A DNA stretch of 64,000 bases from Neelides folsomi (GCA_034687125.1 JAQGBZ010000014.1:124001-188000); one strand, 5' to 3'; counted from the first letter of the stretch, positions 24,616-36,216 are shown. The notes: a model not told the origin generated them from the letters alone. Made by a program: numbers and translations.

Positions 24616-27600
24616 TTTGATAAATTAATTGAACCCGAATCCCTGATGAAAACCTCGCTACTTGCGATGTCAGAAGTTGAGAAAAAGTAAACCCTTCTAA
24701 CTGTATGAAATAAATAAGGCTGTATATTGTTGGTAACAATTTAATGGTTAAAAATTTATCGACTCATTTGATAATTGTCGAAGGTTGTCTCAAAGACTCA
24801 AATAACCAAAATCCCTTTGACCTAATGGATTTAATCTATTTACAAACCTTCCCTAGTCATTATCATAAAAAGTCACAAATATGATCAGCTAAAAATATCT
24901 TAATAGGTAATTAAATTAACACACGTATACAGTTCTTAAAATAATCCCTTAATTTTATAATACAACGTATTAACTAAAATAGCCTTTTTGCAAAAATGGC
25001 TTTACAAATTAAATATTGAACAATACTTATTTCTCCAATTAAAGTTAATTAAAATAAGTAAAATTCAAAATAACTAATTGACAAGGTGTTCAATGTTCCA
25101 CCAATAAAGACTATCCCTGACACCAAAAGTCGATTCTTCACACTGTCGTGTAGTTAGTCAGTTAAGGATAAGATGTCGAAAATGATGGGACAATAACAAA
25201 TTGGAAGAAATCCATCTAATTGAGAAATACTCGATCTTCTCTATCATGGACGGCACTCGTGCACAAAATGTAATTTCTTTTTGCCACAGACAGTACTTTT
25301 TGAGCCAAATCTCAAAAGGTGAAATACTCCTAAACAAGTAATAATACCAATTTCCCAACTAAATGATTCCCATTCAAATACTTATGATTTTAAATACATA
25401 AGCAAAAAGGAATTTGGATTATGATTATAAGATAACTCGAGGCTGTTATATAATTAACCAATTATAAGCACGGCTATAAGTATGTTCCAATGCAAATAAT
25501 GGTATGAACATGGAGAGTACTATGAAAACTCAATAGAAGACTATAAAAATTAAATGATCGAATTCAAAATATAAAAAACTGTCTTTATAGTTTAGAATCT
25601 TTAGAACCTCTAAAATTAATTTTTAGCCAAAGAGTATGAAATATGAATGATAAAAAAAGATGACCAAGCTTTTTAGAACAAAGCGTAAAAAAGCTTTATA
25701 GGATATTTTTAAATTGATCATTTCTAATTTCAATAAACCATTTTTTATAGTTTAATTATCATACGAATCAAGAAAAATTACTTACCAAAACGCCAAGTGA
25801 TTCTGAAAGATCCAGATCAAAAGCCTTTTACTATAAAAGTTTTTTGACCTCGACCTACACGCCTTGGCAAGTTAAGGACAACCCGGAGTTTCGATAAATG
25901 TAAGCAAAACAAAAAACCTGACTAAACTAACAATACTATCATTCGTATGTACAAAAGAACAGAGCAATAGCACTTCGTCGTAACAAAGGCTTATCAATTC
26001 TTTTGTATCTTGCAATCAATTTGCAAATATGTTTTGTTTCTGGAGCTTCAGTTCGCGCTTTTGTTTGCCTTTTGCTTGAATACAATGAATTAATGAATTG
26101 CTTTCTTTGCTTTGCTTTATTGAGAAAGTAAAGTGGGAACGTAATTTAACCGCGCTTTAGGATCTGAATGAAACGATCTATAGTCTCGTAAGCATTTGGC
26201 GAAAGCAACGAGTACTGCGCCTGCGCTAGTTTTAAAACAAATAACTTTTTTAGACTTGGGTTGGGAGCTTGAGCTTGGGGCTTGGCCAATTGGGCGTTTG
26301 TTTGCAAGATCAAGCAATCCGAGTTAGTTTGATTAAAGAATCAAATCTTTAACTCAATTTGTAAATTAACTTTTACCAATTCCTCTTCCGATTTATCTGA
26401 TAAGGAAAGCTTGGAATTTTCGTAGTGGCGGAACATATTTATTGTTTAGTCAGTTTGCGGAAAACGCTTATGTATTCTTAACTTTGAATAAATACATGAA
26501 GTGGCTTCAGTGCTGATAGCTGTTTTCAAGAACAATCGCTAGCTAGCTAGCTAGCCAGGCCCCTTCCCTTGTATAATAAAATGAGAAAAATTGAATTATT
26601 GACAATTTTATTACAAATAAATCATTAAAATCTATTAAGTCTTTTTATTTAATTTTAGGTGAAGGACTTCGAGATTGTTGTGGTTTCAAGAAGACGAACG
26701 AAGAATCTGCTTTCACTGCTTTTCCTTTGCTCATCTGAAAGTCATCGCTCTGAATAGAATACAAGCATAAGCCGATTCAAGAAGATCAAGACTGAAAAAG
26801 GCCTGGAATAATTTGGTAATTTTATAATATTCATTTAAAATATTCATATAAAATATTATATACACTATATTTTACACAAATCATGAATTGATGTGTCGTT
26901 TAATCTCATTCAATGTAAGTAAGATTTGAAGAGGAAAGGAAGGGGTATTTGCTTTTCTGTATTGCTGCCGTTGAAATTGTTCTTACGTTGAAACTCCACT
27001 GTTTTTGGAGTCATCGAGGGTGTATATTTTGAGAGTGGAGGATAGTTAGGGATCTCTCTTCTCGCTCAGCGCTTTCGTCATCTTCAGTCACTCACCCTAC
27101 TTTCTATTCCAAAGGATGTGAATTCCGAGTTTCGTCGTGGAGTGTCCCTCTGGTCTCACTCTCGGCCCGCCCGCTCCTACACATTCTAACCATGTTGGTC
27201 GAGCCAAGGTAAAGCAAAAAAACCAATGTTTCCCATGTTGCATTTCCCTTGGAATCTCAATTTAAGAGTAGGAAGACTTTTGTTCCACTCTGCCTTCACT
27301 CCCAGTGTGGCTCGCTGACGAAGCAAGTTAGTGGACTTGGCTGGTTTAACTTTCATCGTCTCAACCACATCCCCGAGTTTCTCCCCTTCATCGTGTTCCC
27401 AGTCGTGTTTGAGGACCAAGAAGGAACCCAAGTGCCTCATGACTCCTCTCTTTCTCCTTTGTGAAATCGAGGACCATTTCGAAACCATTGATTCACCCAA
27501 CTTCACCCAGCCTCCAAAATTGTCCATGACCCTTTAATCCAATTCCGAGTCCAAGACGGAGAATTTATTTGCCAAACTGTTGTTCTCAAGATGGCGAGTT

Positions 27601-27924
27601 TCCGAGCATCAGCCCAACATTAGCCAAAGTGCGGATTGTGAAAGTTTTTCCAATTCTCCCAGCCGACTATTATTTTTAAATTTTGTTCCGGGTTAGTTCA
27701 TCTGTTCCAATCGAAATCCATCGGAGTTGAAAGTAGGAGAGGAAGTTAGGGCTGTGAGATAAAAAAGGATCGGAAAGGGTAGGCTCCATTGCCTGTTCGA
27801 CTTGCAAAGTGTGATTTGGCTGATCTTTGTTAAGTAACCAGGAAATGAGGACTTCCTCTACATCATTATGACTCCTTTCAGCATTTAGAAGTCTCCACAA
27901 GACATTTCAACTCTGTGAGGAATA
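24616..27924. promoter_or_regulatory. 3.3-kb divergent region between LENG8 and CK1; possible CK1 leader exons
   Basis: Most of 24.6–26.5 kb is AT-rich with no recognisable coding. From about 26.9 to 27.9 kb base composition becomes less AT-rich and resembles a transcribed leader of the CK1 gene. A possible non-coding exon is 26659–26815, bounded by attttag and ggtaatt. Minus-strand open frames at 26117–26317, 27186–27527 (113 aa) and 27676–27900 match no family I know, and the last two lie in the presumed leader, so I do not call them. A GCTA microsatellite lies at 26538–26556. Confidence 0.4.
26538..26556. repeat. GCTA microsatellite
   Basis: About five tandem copies of GCTA, a short simple repeat upstream of CK1. 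Confidence 0.8.
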
Positions 27925-30548
27925 ATGGAGCTCCGAGTGCGGAACAAATACCGTTTGGGGAGGAAAATTGGGAGCGGATCGTTCGGTGATATTTACTTAG
28001 GTAAAAAAATGATTTATTTTAATTATTATTAATTTATTCCCACGTCAGCCCTAACCCCGTCCTTCGTGTTGTGGGGAGCTATGATGTTTAATGTTATTTA
28101 TTGTCTCTCCATTTAGGAACGAATATTTCAACAGGTGAAGAGGTGGCAATCAAACTTGAATGTATTAAGACAAAGCATCCGCAGCTTCACATTGAGTCTC
28201 GATTCTACAAACTGATGCAAGGAGGAGGTAATTACAATCCCCAATTAGCAAATATGTTTAACTAATTATTTCAACTATTCGCTTCTCATTTGATGTAATT
28301 TGCTCTTTATTGCCCTCTTTGAGGCATTATTGTCTGTTTAGCAGAGAGAACAATTTACATAAATTTTACACATTGTTTAGACAAAGCTCAAGTTAAAAAG
28401 CTTTCGTTATGTTTGACTTGGTTTTGAAAGCGTCGTTTTGATGCATTATCTTAAATATGTATCTTTAAAAATTGGCCAACAATAGCCTTCAAAGTTAGGG
28501 ATCCTATATTTGTCATTTCCTTCACCCACAATGCCTTATGGTTAGTAGCAAATTCACACATTCTGAATTTGAAAGCAAGTTTGGTTTTGTCAAGTCCTTT
28601 TAATCATTTTATATTTTCACATGAATTATGGTTTGTGGATTGGACATCACCTTTCACATTAATACTAAACCATGATTTGACACAAGTGGGACGTTGAAGA
28701 AAATTGGCGATTAATTAGGAATTAAACCATCTTTTTCATATTGATGTCAATGCTACATTTAATAGTATAGCATATATCTACTCTTCTGTATTTTAGTAAC
28801 ATAAAAGGATCTGTATTATAATAGAAAGGATTGAAGCTTCAAATAATAATTTTTCTATCTAGTTGGGATTCCAATAATTAAATGGTGCGGAACGGAAGGT
28901 GACTATAATGTGATGGTGATGGAGCTCCTTGGCCCATCATTGGAAGATCTTTTCAATTTCTGTAATCGCCGATTTACGTTGAAAACGGTTCTGCTTCTTG
29001 CCGACCAATTGGTGAGCGTCCTCATTGTTTTCATGTCTACCTTCATTTTTCTCATGGTTTCTTTTAACGCCGTATTACCACGGGTAGGACGTGTGAAAAT
29101 TAATGTTTTATTGTTTTTAGATAAGCCGCATCGAATCCATTCATATTCGCAGTTTCATTCATCGCGACATTAAACCTGACAATTTCCTTATGGGTCTGGG
29201 GAAGAAAGGGAATCTGGTGTACATAATTGATTTTGGACTTGCGAAGAAGTATCGGGATCACCGGACCCACCAACATATTCCCTACAGAGAAAACAAGAAT
29301 CTGACTGGAACAGCACGATACGCTTCAATCAATACGCATTTAGGGAGAGGTACAATAAGCATAAACAATGAAATAATGGCTATTAGATGTTGAATATACC
29401 TAACTGTAATCATTATAATGATTTGCAAAATTATTGTCGTATAATTATTATTATAATTTTTAATCAGCTTAAATTATCATTACTCTTCTTTGTGTACATT
29501 TATCGCTAGTTTTGATATGAGTCACTTATTATAAATTATAATGATGACTGATGAGCTGATGACTAATGTTTTTATTATAGAGCAAAGCAGACGCGATGAC
29601 TTGGAGTCTCTCGGTTACGTCCTTATGTATTTCAATAGGGGATCTTTGCCTTGGCAAGGTCTGAAAGCAGCGACGAAGCGACAAAAGTACGAGCGGATTA
29701 GTGAGAAGAAGATGTCGACCCCGGTGGAGGAACTTTGCAAAACGTATCCTCCAGAATTTGCCACCTACCTCAATTATAGTCGTGCCCTTCGGTTCGAAGA
29801 GAAACCGGACTATGGATACCTTAGACAACTGTTCCGGAATTTATTCCACCGCCAGGGTTTTTCCTACGACTATGTCTTCGACTGGAACATGCTCAAATTC
29901 GTAAGGGGCACTTTCACATTTTTTTTGATTTTATAATGTCATGAACCTTCTTTCTTTAACTAAACCTATTGGATTATTTTAATTTCTAGGGGGGATCTCG
30001 ACACGGGGAAGGAGAAGAGGGAAGAGAACTGAGACGGAGTGCTCGTGGAGAAGCGGGAATTGGAGGCGGAGCGAGTGGTCCCGCACTTGGGCTTATGCCT
30101 ACAGGGAAACACAGGGCCACTGCTGACGTCCCCATTACTCCGTCCGGGAGCGGAAGCAATCTCGGGCATGCCGCTGGTCTAGTCGGCTCTTCCGTTGGCA
30201 ACATGGCACCTCCGTCCACTCACCCTCCAAACAATAATACTTCTGGTATTTATTTATTGTAACAAATTTAAATTTTTTTGAGGATAATATGCGAAATGAA
30301 AATAGTGATTTAAATCTTTAATTGTTTTAATTTTAGCCGCATCACCCAGGGGAAGCCGCCAAGGCGGAATCGTTGCTGGCGGAGTTGAAAATTCTGACCA
30401 ACCACAAGGGCGGCGTGGGAGCCTTCGCCTTCAGACTCGTATGGGCCAAGGGCAATCTGCTGGAAACAATACAAACAATGGGAATCCAAATTCTTCCATG
30501 GGTGACATTAGTCGGGCTCCAGTCGCCAGTCGCTCAGGACTCTTATAA
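27925..30548 (+). CDS. dbt: casein kinase 1 delta/epsilon (doubletime)
   Basis: Seven exons (27925–28000, 28117–28227, 28863–29011, 29121–29349, 29581–29900, 29990–30245, 30337–30548) encode 450 residues. The kinase domain begins [12 protein letters not shown] and has the glycine loop IGSGSFGDI, catalytic Lys in VAIKLE (about 38), HRDIKPDNF (Asp about 128), [10 protein letters not shown] and the CK1 substrate-loop run [13 protein letters not shown]. The block [23 protein letters not shown] marks the delta/epsilon class rather than alpha or gamma. The Gly/Ser/Pro-rich tail after about 295 is the usual autoinhibitory region. This kinase phosphorylates PERIOD and acts in Hedgehog, Wnt and Hippo signalling. 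One oddity: the run [12 protein letters not shown] has Arg at about 208, where I recall Leu in CK1 delta/epsilon. A possible AATAAA lies at 30763–30768. Confidence 0.95.
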
Positions 30549-32690
30549 GCTTATCAACACCTCCTACAAAACTATCTTATATAGAATTAATATTCCGTAA
30601 TATGCGTCTCAATCGATAAAAAGTGGCTTCATTCTTATAACAACAGTCATAGAGAGTTGTTTCTAAATGGTCAGACAAGAACTTCTCTACTTCAATTCCT
30701 CTCTCGTCAGGGCACAAATAATCCAATTTTTATTACTCAAAATTCCTGAAATTCAAATTTTAAATAAATTTATTGTTCAATACATTTAATACGTTGTTGA
30801 TTTGAACATAGTTAATTAAATTTACGCTGTTGATTGATTCTTCAATTGTTGTTTATATATCGTTGGAGAAGACTTAGTTATATTGTACGTGTACAACTCG
30901 CTTCTCGAGTTTTGTGGCCAAAATGGGATGATATTGATTCAATGTCGTTGAAGTTAGGTTGAACAAATGTCAATTTATCCAATATAATGTCAAAAAGCAT
31001 TTAAATTATATTTTAAAAGTTGGAAAATTAAAATGAGTATCACGTAAATATTAATGTAATTTGACTCTTGAGGGAATATGGAAGGAAGAACAGTTTCTTA
31101 ATATAATTAAAATTCATGTTACTTAATTAAAATTTTTACTTTAATCGTTTACTTTTAAAAATCTATTTAATGTTTAAACCTATTAAACTTGCAATTATGG
31201 TTAGATAACATTTAAGTTGTATTTTTCGTTTAACATTTCGTTTATTCAATTTCTTTAATAGCCCAGAATAAAGTATAGGAATACATTTAAAATGTGAGTA
31301 TATACGCACTTGATATATTCGAAATGTTATTTAGCTTGTTGCCCAAAACTGCGTGAATAGCTTAACCACATTTGCCAGAATGATTCGAGTTATCTTTTAT
31401 ATGGCTTCAGTCACACGAGTTGGAGGAAAAAGCTATTCCGAATTACAAATTGAGATTTTATTCGCCAGCTAATTCACCATCGTTAGTCATTGGATTCAGA
31501 ATAAGTCTGATGAAATGGGAAAATGTCTACCAAATTAATTATTCTTTTGAAGCTTCGGAATCAATTTATCAGTTGTAATGTAACAATCACCTATTAACCA
31601 ATGATTATTTAATAGTTGATTATTTGATACTCTGTAATATTGATGAACATTGTTTTAGTTTAACGCTAATCTATGTTATTATGAACGCTATATTTAGAAA
31701 ATACTTTTTATACACGAACTTCATTGACTCAAGTTCAGCCTGTATAGTTAGTACTATATCACAATTAATTTTAAACTCCTTATTAGATATTTAATGCCTT
31801 TAACGCAAAGTAATATAATGATTATTAAATATTTCTGCTCCTTTACCTGCGTATTTAAAACTTTTAAAATGCATTTTAAAATGCGTTTTAAAATGCATTA
31901 TACGTAAATGAGTACTGTATGATTATTCTTATTAACACGAGGTTTCTTAAATTAGTTTATAGCTACAACGTTAACTCGCATCCTACATAAAGTATAGATG
32001 TACCTAAGTATAAAAGATTTAATAATGCTATTATATTATCGATGTATCTATTATATAAAGTAACAATATAATAAGTAGCTTTTTGTTTATAAATATATTA
32101 TATTATAAATAAATAATAAGTAAATGATTTTTTATTCTAAACAATATAATTGAGTACATACACTCAGCGCACACATCATGTAACGTGCACACCGTGGAGA
32201 TGTACTACGTATGAGTTTTACAATTTTAGTTAAAATTATACTTAATTGCTCTACTACTTTGCGTGGCAGGCGAGTTTAAAACTATAAAGTTTTATTTAAT
32301 TTCTTATTTTTAGTGGAGTGTCATTAGATGAGAGATTATTATTTAAAAGCTATGCGAATGTGATGGAAGAAGTAGGAAGACAATTTGATCCTCGAAGAGA
32401 ATAAAATTGAATAAAAATGTTTAAAACAATTCAATAATCATTGGCATCATTTATTTAATTTATCACAAAAATACTTTTAATTGAATTCGTAATTTTATTA
32501 AAATAAGAACCAGCAATGGGCCCGTCTCCCGGCGAGTTGGTAACTCCTTTCCATTATAAACTTTTAAATGGTGCATATAATATTATCTAGGATTTCCAAC
32601 TTATTACTAAATTAAATGGTATATTGTTATTATCAACCATGGAATGTTTTACCGGGCAAAATAAAGGTGATCTTATAAACTACATAGAGC
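30549..32690. other. AT-rich gene-poor region downstream of CK1
   Basis: This holds the CK1 3' UTR and then about 2 kb without any supported gene. The only structured items are the short 12-bp repeat at 31862–31897 and scattered AT microsatellite-like runs at about 32040–32130. Confidence 0.6.
31862..31897. repeat. three exact-period 12-bp repeats
   Basis: Three head-to-tail copies of TTTTAAAATGCA, with the middle copy ending in G. The unit is largely palindromic (TTTTAAAA core plus TGCA), so the tract can also form a hairpin. Confidence 0.9.
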
Positions 32691-32836
32691 CATTCTATTT
32701 TTAGTTGGACTATTTCAATTAAAAATTGAAAATTGAGCATACTGTTTTAATTTTTACTTAAACTACTTAGAACCATCCTATTTTTAGTTGGATTATTTCA
32801 TTTTAAAAATGAAAATTGAGTATAATGATTTAAGTA
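32691..32836. repeat. 83-bp repeat family, tandem pair
   Basis: Two copies in tandem with an 83-bp offset (CATTCTATTT at 32691, CATCCTATTT at 32774). Both contain CTATTTTTAGTTGGA and GAAAATTGAG; the first is complete, and the second decays after about 60 bp. The same unit recurs at 33241–33305 and 36217–36376. Confidence 0.85.
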
Positions 32837-33049
32837 AAAAGTGCAAAGTATAAAGTAAAATAATATGATGCAATGGGCCCCTGGTTTTAAAGAACATTTT
32901 TTATTAATATTTAATTTTCATTCAAGTTTTTAATGTGTAACTCATATAATATAATTATTTAATAAATCTAGTGAATCGGAAATATATTGCATAAATCATG
33001 TTTATTTTACAACCCTGTGCGTTAATTTGCAATTAAATTAATATTAGGA

Positions 33050-33148
33050 AATGCGCCTATGCAAAAAACCAAATTAAAGTATTTTTATAGTTATTTTATG
33101 TATATTTATTGAATGTAATACTGATTTGGATTTTCTGATAGGCGCATT
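33050..33148. repeat. 11-bp perfect inverted repeat with 77-bp loop
   Basis: AATGCGCCTAT (33050–33060) is matched by ATAGGCGCATT (33138–33148). Both arms are less AT-rich than the AT-rich surroundings. It could be the remains of a small foldback element, but no target duplication is evident. Confidence 0.6.
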
Positions 33149-33240
33149 CTTGGATATGAGAAAATCCCATGTATTTTAGACGGGCGCAAATAAGGAGTCT
33201 CAATGTCTCATTTTACAAAACTAAGGGAATGGGTCTGGAG

Positions 33241-33305
33241 CAATTCATTTTTAATATGAAAATTGAGCATAATGATTTAATTTTTACCTAAACTACCTAG
33301 AACCA
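33241..33305. repeat. 83-bp repeat family, partial copy
   Basis: This matches the second three-quarters of the 83-bp unit (GAAAATTGAGCATAATG, then ACTACCTAGAACC). It ends 13 bp before the left inverted repeat of the Tc3-like element. Confidence 0.75.
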
Positions 33306-33318
33306 AGGATCCTCTACA

Positions 33319-33350
33319 TACACTTTGTTGCGAAGAAAATGGAACACCGG
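33319..33350 (+). repeat. left terminal inverted repeat of the Tc3-like element
   Basis: Starts TACACTTTGTTGCG and pairs with 34873–34904, with about three mismatches over some 32 bp. The first TA is the expected target dinucleotide. Confidence 0.85.
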
Positions 33351-33694
33351 TAGTTTAAGTTATGTTAATGTTCCGCCGCATAATTAAAATATTGTTATAG
33401 CGGGAAAAAGTTAGTGTCAACAAAGGCTATTAAGTACCCAAAGCTTATAAAATTAATTTACGATTAAATAGGTTAACATTAATTGTTGTGATTTTGCGGG
33501 ATTTTTGTTGTTGCATAAAGTTGAAACACTTTACTTTCACTTCTTAAATAATTCAACAAATCAAGGTAATTAAAATAATATAATTTTCAATTATTATTTA
33601 TCTATTATTAGAGATGATTAATAATAAAAAAATAATGAGATATCGCTTCAATAACATTAAATATTATACTCTTAATTACCTTAAAATGTCTAGA

Positions 33695-34674
33695 TGGTAA
33701 GAGGGAAAGAGGAGTTGCAGAGAGGGCTGAAATAGCCAAATTATTGAATTAAAAAAAGCTGCAATTGTTCGAAGAATGAGAATCTCCAGAACAACTTTAT
33801 ATAGATTCCTTCAACAAGGAGAGAATTATGCAACCGGGAGGAAGCCAGGAAGAATGCCGGTGCTTTCACCGAGAGACAAAAGACGCATTCTCAACGCTGC
33901 GAGCAACGCTACGCTTTCACTAAAGAAGATTAAAACCACCCTTGGGCTTCAATGCCACAGGACAACCATTTATCGGGTAATTTCCCGTTCCCCCCCTATA
34001 AAACACAAAAGAATGAAGTTGCATCCTCCGCTGAAAGATAGGAACAAAAGAGAAAGGCTTGCTTGGGCGAGGGACATGACGGGCCGAGAAGAAAATTGGC
34101 GACGAACGGTCTTTGTAGACGAAAAAAGTTCAACCAAGACGGTCCTGATGGCTACAAAGGATATTGGGCTGATTCTCGAAAAGATCCAATCACCTACACC
34201 AAGAGAGTTCATGGAGGAGAATCCGTCATGGTTTTTGCTGGATTCAGCTTCAACGGCAAGAGTGATCTCGCGTTAGTTTCTTCCCGAATGGATTCAATTG
34301 AATACCAGGATACGCTGGATCGTTATTTGTTTAATTGTGCCGACGAAATCGCTGGTGACAATTGGATTTTCGCCCAAGACAACGCACCTTGCCATGTATC
34401 AGCTTCAACTAGGGCTTGGTTAGCCCAAAGGGGAATAGCTGGAGACCGTCTTCTTCCATGGCCAGCCTATTCTCCCGACATGAACCCTATGGAAAACCTC
34501 TGGGCACAACTCTCAAACGGTGTTTACGGGCAGGGTCAGCAATATTTTTCTTTGCAAAACCTGAAGAATCAAATCATGGAGGAATGGGAGAAAATCCCGC
34601 TTCAGCGTCTGCAATCGCTGATCAACTCGATGCCCCATCGAGTTGATCAGGGTTCATATACAAATTTTAATTAA
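33695..34674 (+). pseudogene. Tc3-like transposase, frameshifted
   Basis: The N-terminal helix-turn-helix part (VAERAEIAKLLN, then RISRTTLYRFLQQG and HRTTIYRVISRSPP) and the DDE part (VFVDEK, then FNQDGPDGYKGYWADSRK, FAQDNAPCH and WPAYSPDMNPMENLW) follow Tc1/Tc3 transposases. At least two frame breaks are visible. One lies near 33750, where the upstream frame ends in a stop after LLN; the other is in the A-run at about 34123–34128 after VFVDEK, where one base appears to be missing. The second and third acidic residues of the DDE triad lie in the blocks QDNAPCH and PMENLW. It ends at a stop at 34672–34674. Not functional as it stands. Confidence 0.88.
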
Positions 34675-34872
34675 TTAATCAATTTAATGTAAAATAATGA
34701 ATTTCTCTAATAATAGCTTTAATCTACTTTCTCCATAATTATAGTTAAAACGATTAACTTTTTATAATATTATATTACACAAGATTTAGAATCCAATAAA
34801 AATGTTAAATTCAAGGGATGAAAGCAAAGGAGTAATTATATATTAAACTCAGCTCAATATTTCATTTAAAAT

Positions 34873-34904
34873 CCGATGTTCAATTTTCTTCGCAACAAAG
34901 TGTA
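34873..34904 (-). repeat. right terminal inverted repeat of the Tc3-like element
   Basis: Reading inward on the minus strand it begins TACACTTTGTTGCG and continues GAAGAAAATTGAACATCGG, matching the left repeat. Confidence 0.85.
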
Positions 34905-34986
34905 CAGGTTCGCTCGATTATTGATGAGTCATACCTAGGAACTGTACTTTCATATTTAATATTTTAATCTGTGTATTTTCAATTAC

Positions 34987-35347
34987 CTGTGAATTTGCAA
35001 AGTTCATCGATCAAAACCCGAGAATCCTTGTTGGACTGTCTAAGATCTCTTTCACTCAGTTGCTTTTCTTCAATGCCTCTTTTTGGAAATACTGATGGGA
35101 TTGCATCTGCTTTTAATCTTTTGCGTAGAGGTAACTGAAGAAGTTCATTTTGTAAATCTCGCTCATAATTGTTAGAGGAGAAATGAGCAAAGCAAATACG
35201 AGAATTGTTGTGATTAAATTCATCGCCTCTTTTACATTTTAAAATCCACGAATTTAATAAGAATTTATTTTTAGGAAATCGATGAAAAGTAAATTCACTA
35301 TTAACTTTTCTTAAATTTTTGCACTTGGCAATTGCACAGCCTGGCAT
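34987..35347 (-). CDS. THAP-type zinc-finger exon (orphan first exon)
   Basis: From the ATG at 35347 this frame encodes a THAP domain: MPGCAIAKC, then FHRFP, SWILKCKRGD, SRICFAHF and the closing AIPSVFP, giving the C2-CH zinc ligands and the conserved P and W/F residues. THAP domains bind DNA and occur in transcription factors and in P-element-type transposases. The frame stops at 34979, but a donor site (CACAG|gtaatt, exon end 34987, phase 1) suggests splicing to a further exon on the minus strand. No such exon is recognisable before the Tc3-like element at 34904 or within it. So this is either the first exon of a gene cut by the insertion or a relic of a THAP transposon. A poly(A) context is not clear. 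Confidence 0.65.
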
Positions 35348-35801
35348 AATTAGGAAACTGTTAAATATTTATTCTAATTGTGATTAGTTGATTAGAGTTT
35401 GAGAGTAACAAGTTAAGCCAATGTAATGGTAAAGTGAACGAAATGAACAATTTTGATGCCCTGGCGCGTCATAGAGCCAAACCTTGATTTAGCGTCGACA
35501 AGGATCGAGTGCACCTTGCTCTCCATCATAATTTCCTGACGCTCTTCATTTCCTAACTCTCATTTTCTTTTTAATTGTAATGGCTCCCGTTAACTTAAGA
35601 ACTATCTTTAATTGGGAATCAAATAATTTAATTGTAGAATAAACACAGTCCTTTCGTTTAATTCCGAATTCCGGCGAATTAAATTGCCCCAAAGTTTCTT
35701 GTAATGGGAAATTAATTTTAAGAAATGATATTTCTGACGGATGTTTCTGAAGATGGTTTTCGCTTAATTTTTTATTGTATATTATATTTTTATTATTTGT
35801 A

Positions 35802-35873
35802 TTAGGTTAGGTTTGTTTTATTTATATTGGGTTAGGTTAGGTTTGTTTTGATTTAATATTAGGTTAGGTTAGG
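35802..35873 (+). repeat. interstitial TTAGG repeat blocks
   Basis: Three blocks of two to three TTAGG units (35802–35811, about 35831–35841 and 35859–35873), each separated by a T-rich linker containing TTTGTTTT. The block-plus-linker period is about 29 bp. TTAGG is the arthropod telomere repeat; whether these blocks derive from telomere sequence is uncertain. Confidence 0.8.
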
Positions 35874-35977
35874 TAAGAATTGAAGAAACAAGGCGACATG
35901 GTCAGGGTATGGTATTAGACCCAGCTAAAAGTTTTTTTCAAAAACCGAACATTTTCAATTTGAATCAATTCGTGTAG

Positions 35978-36213
35978 AAAATTTATTAAAAAGCATTATT
36001 AGACTCGATCATATCAAACAATTACTTCGCAATTCTAAGTTCGATTTATTAAAAAGCATAACTAGATTCGATCCCTTCAAACTATTATTTTGCAATTCTA
36101 AATTCAATTTATTATAAAGCATATCTAGATTCAATCCGTTCAAACAATTACTTCGCAATTCTAAGTTCAATTTATTTAAAGGCATGACTAGATTCGATCC
36201 CTTCAAACAATTA
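35978..36213. repeat. 63-bp tandem array (about 3.7 copies)
   Basis: The unit runs from CAATTACTTCGCAATTCTAA through TTTATTAAAAAGCATAACT to TCGATCCCTTCAAA, exactly 63 bp, with three full copies and a partial first one. As 63 is a multiple of three, it makes a 65-residue open frame on the minus strand (21-residue repeats such as GSNLVMPLNKLNLELRSN). I take that frame to be a by-product. Confidence 0.9.
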
Positions 36214-36216
36214 CAA

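Larger units (their letters stand above)
33319..34904 (+). mobile_element. decayed Tc1/mariner (Tc3-like) DNA transposon
   Basis: A 1.59-kb element bounded by inverted repeats beginning TACACTTTGTTGCGAAGAAA (left from 33319; right, reverse complement, ending 34904), with a TA at each outer end. It encodes one transposase gene on the + strand, now broken. Both repeats are still about 30 bp long with few mismatches, so the element is not very old, yet it cannot encode an intact transposase. Its insertion lies beside a partial 83-bp repeat and 82 bp from an orphan THAP exon. Confidence 0.9.

Noticed and set aside
26117-26317. 66-residue minus-strand frame
   Set aside because: No homology recalled, no codon signature distinct from background, no neighbouring exon.
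27186-27900. Minus-strand frames of 113 and 74 residues before CK1
   Set aside because: No family recognised; they lie in the presumed CK1 leader, and no splice structure joins them convincingly.
29536-29580. GATGA/CTGA motifs in a CK1 intron resembling snoRNA C and D boxes
   Set aside because: The motifs are overlapping simple repeats with no terminal stem or guide-length spacing.
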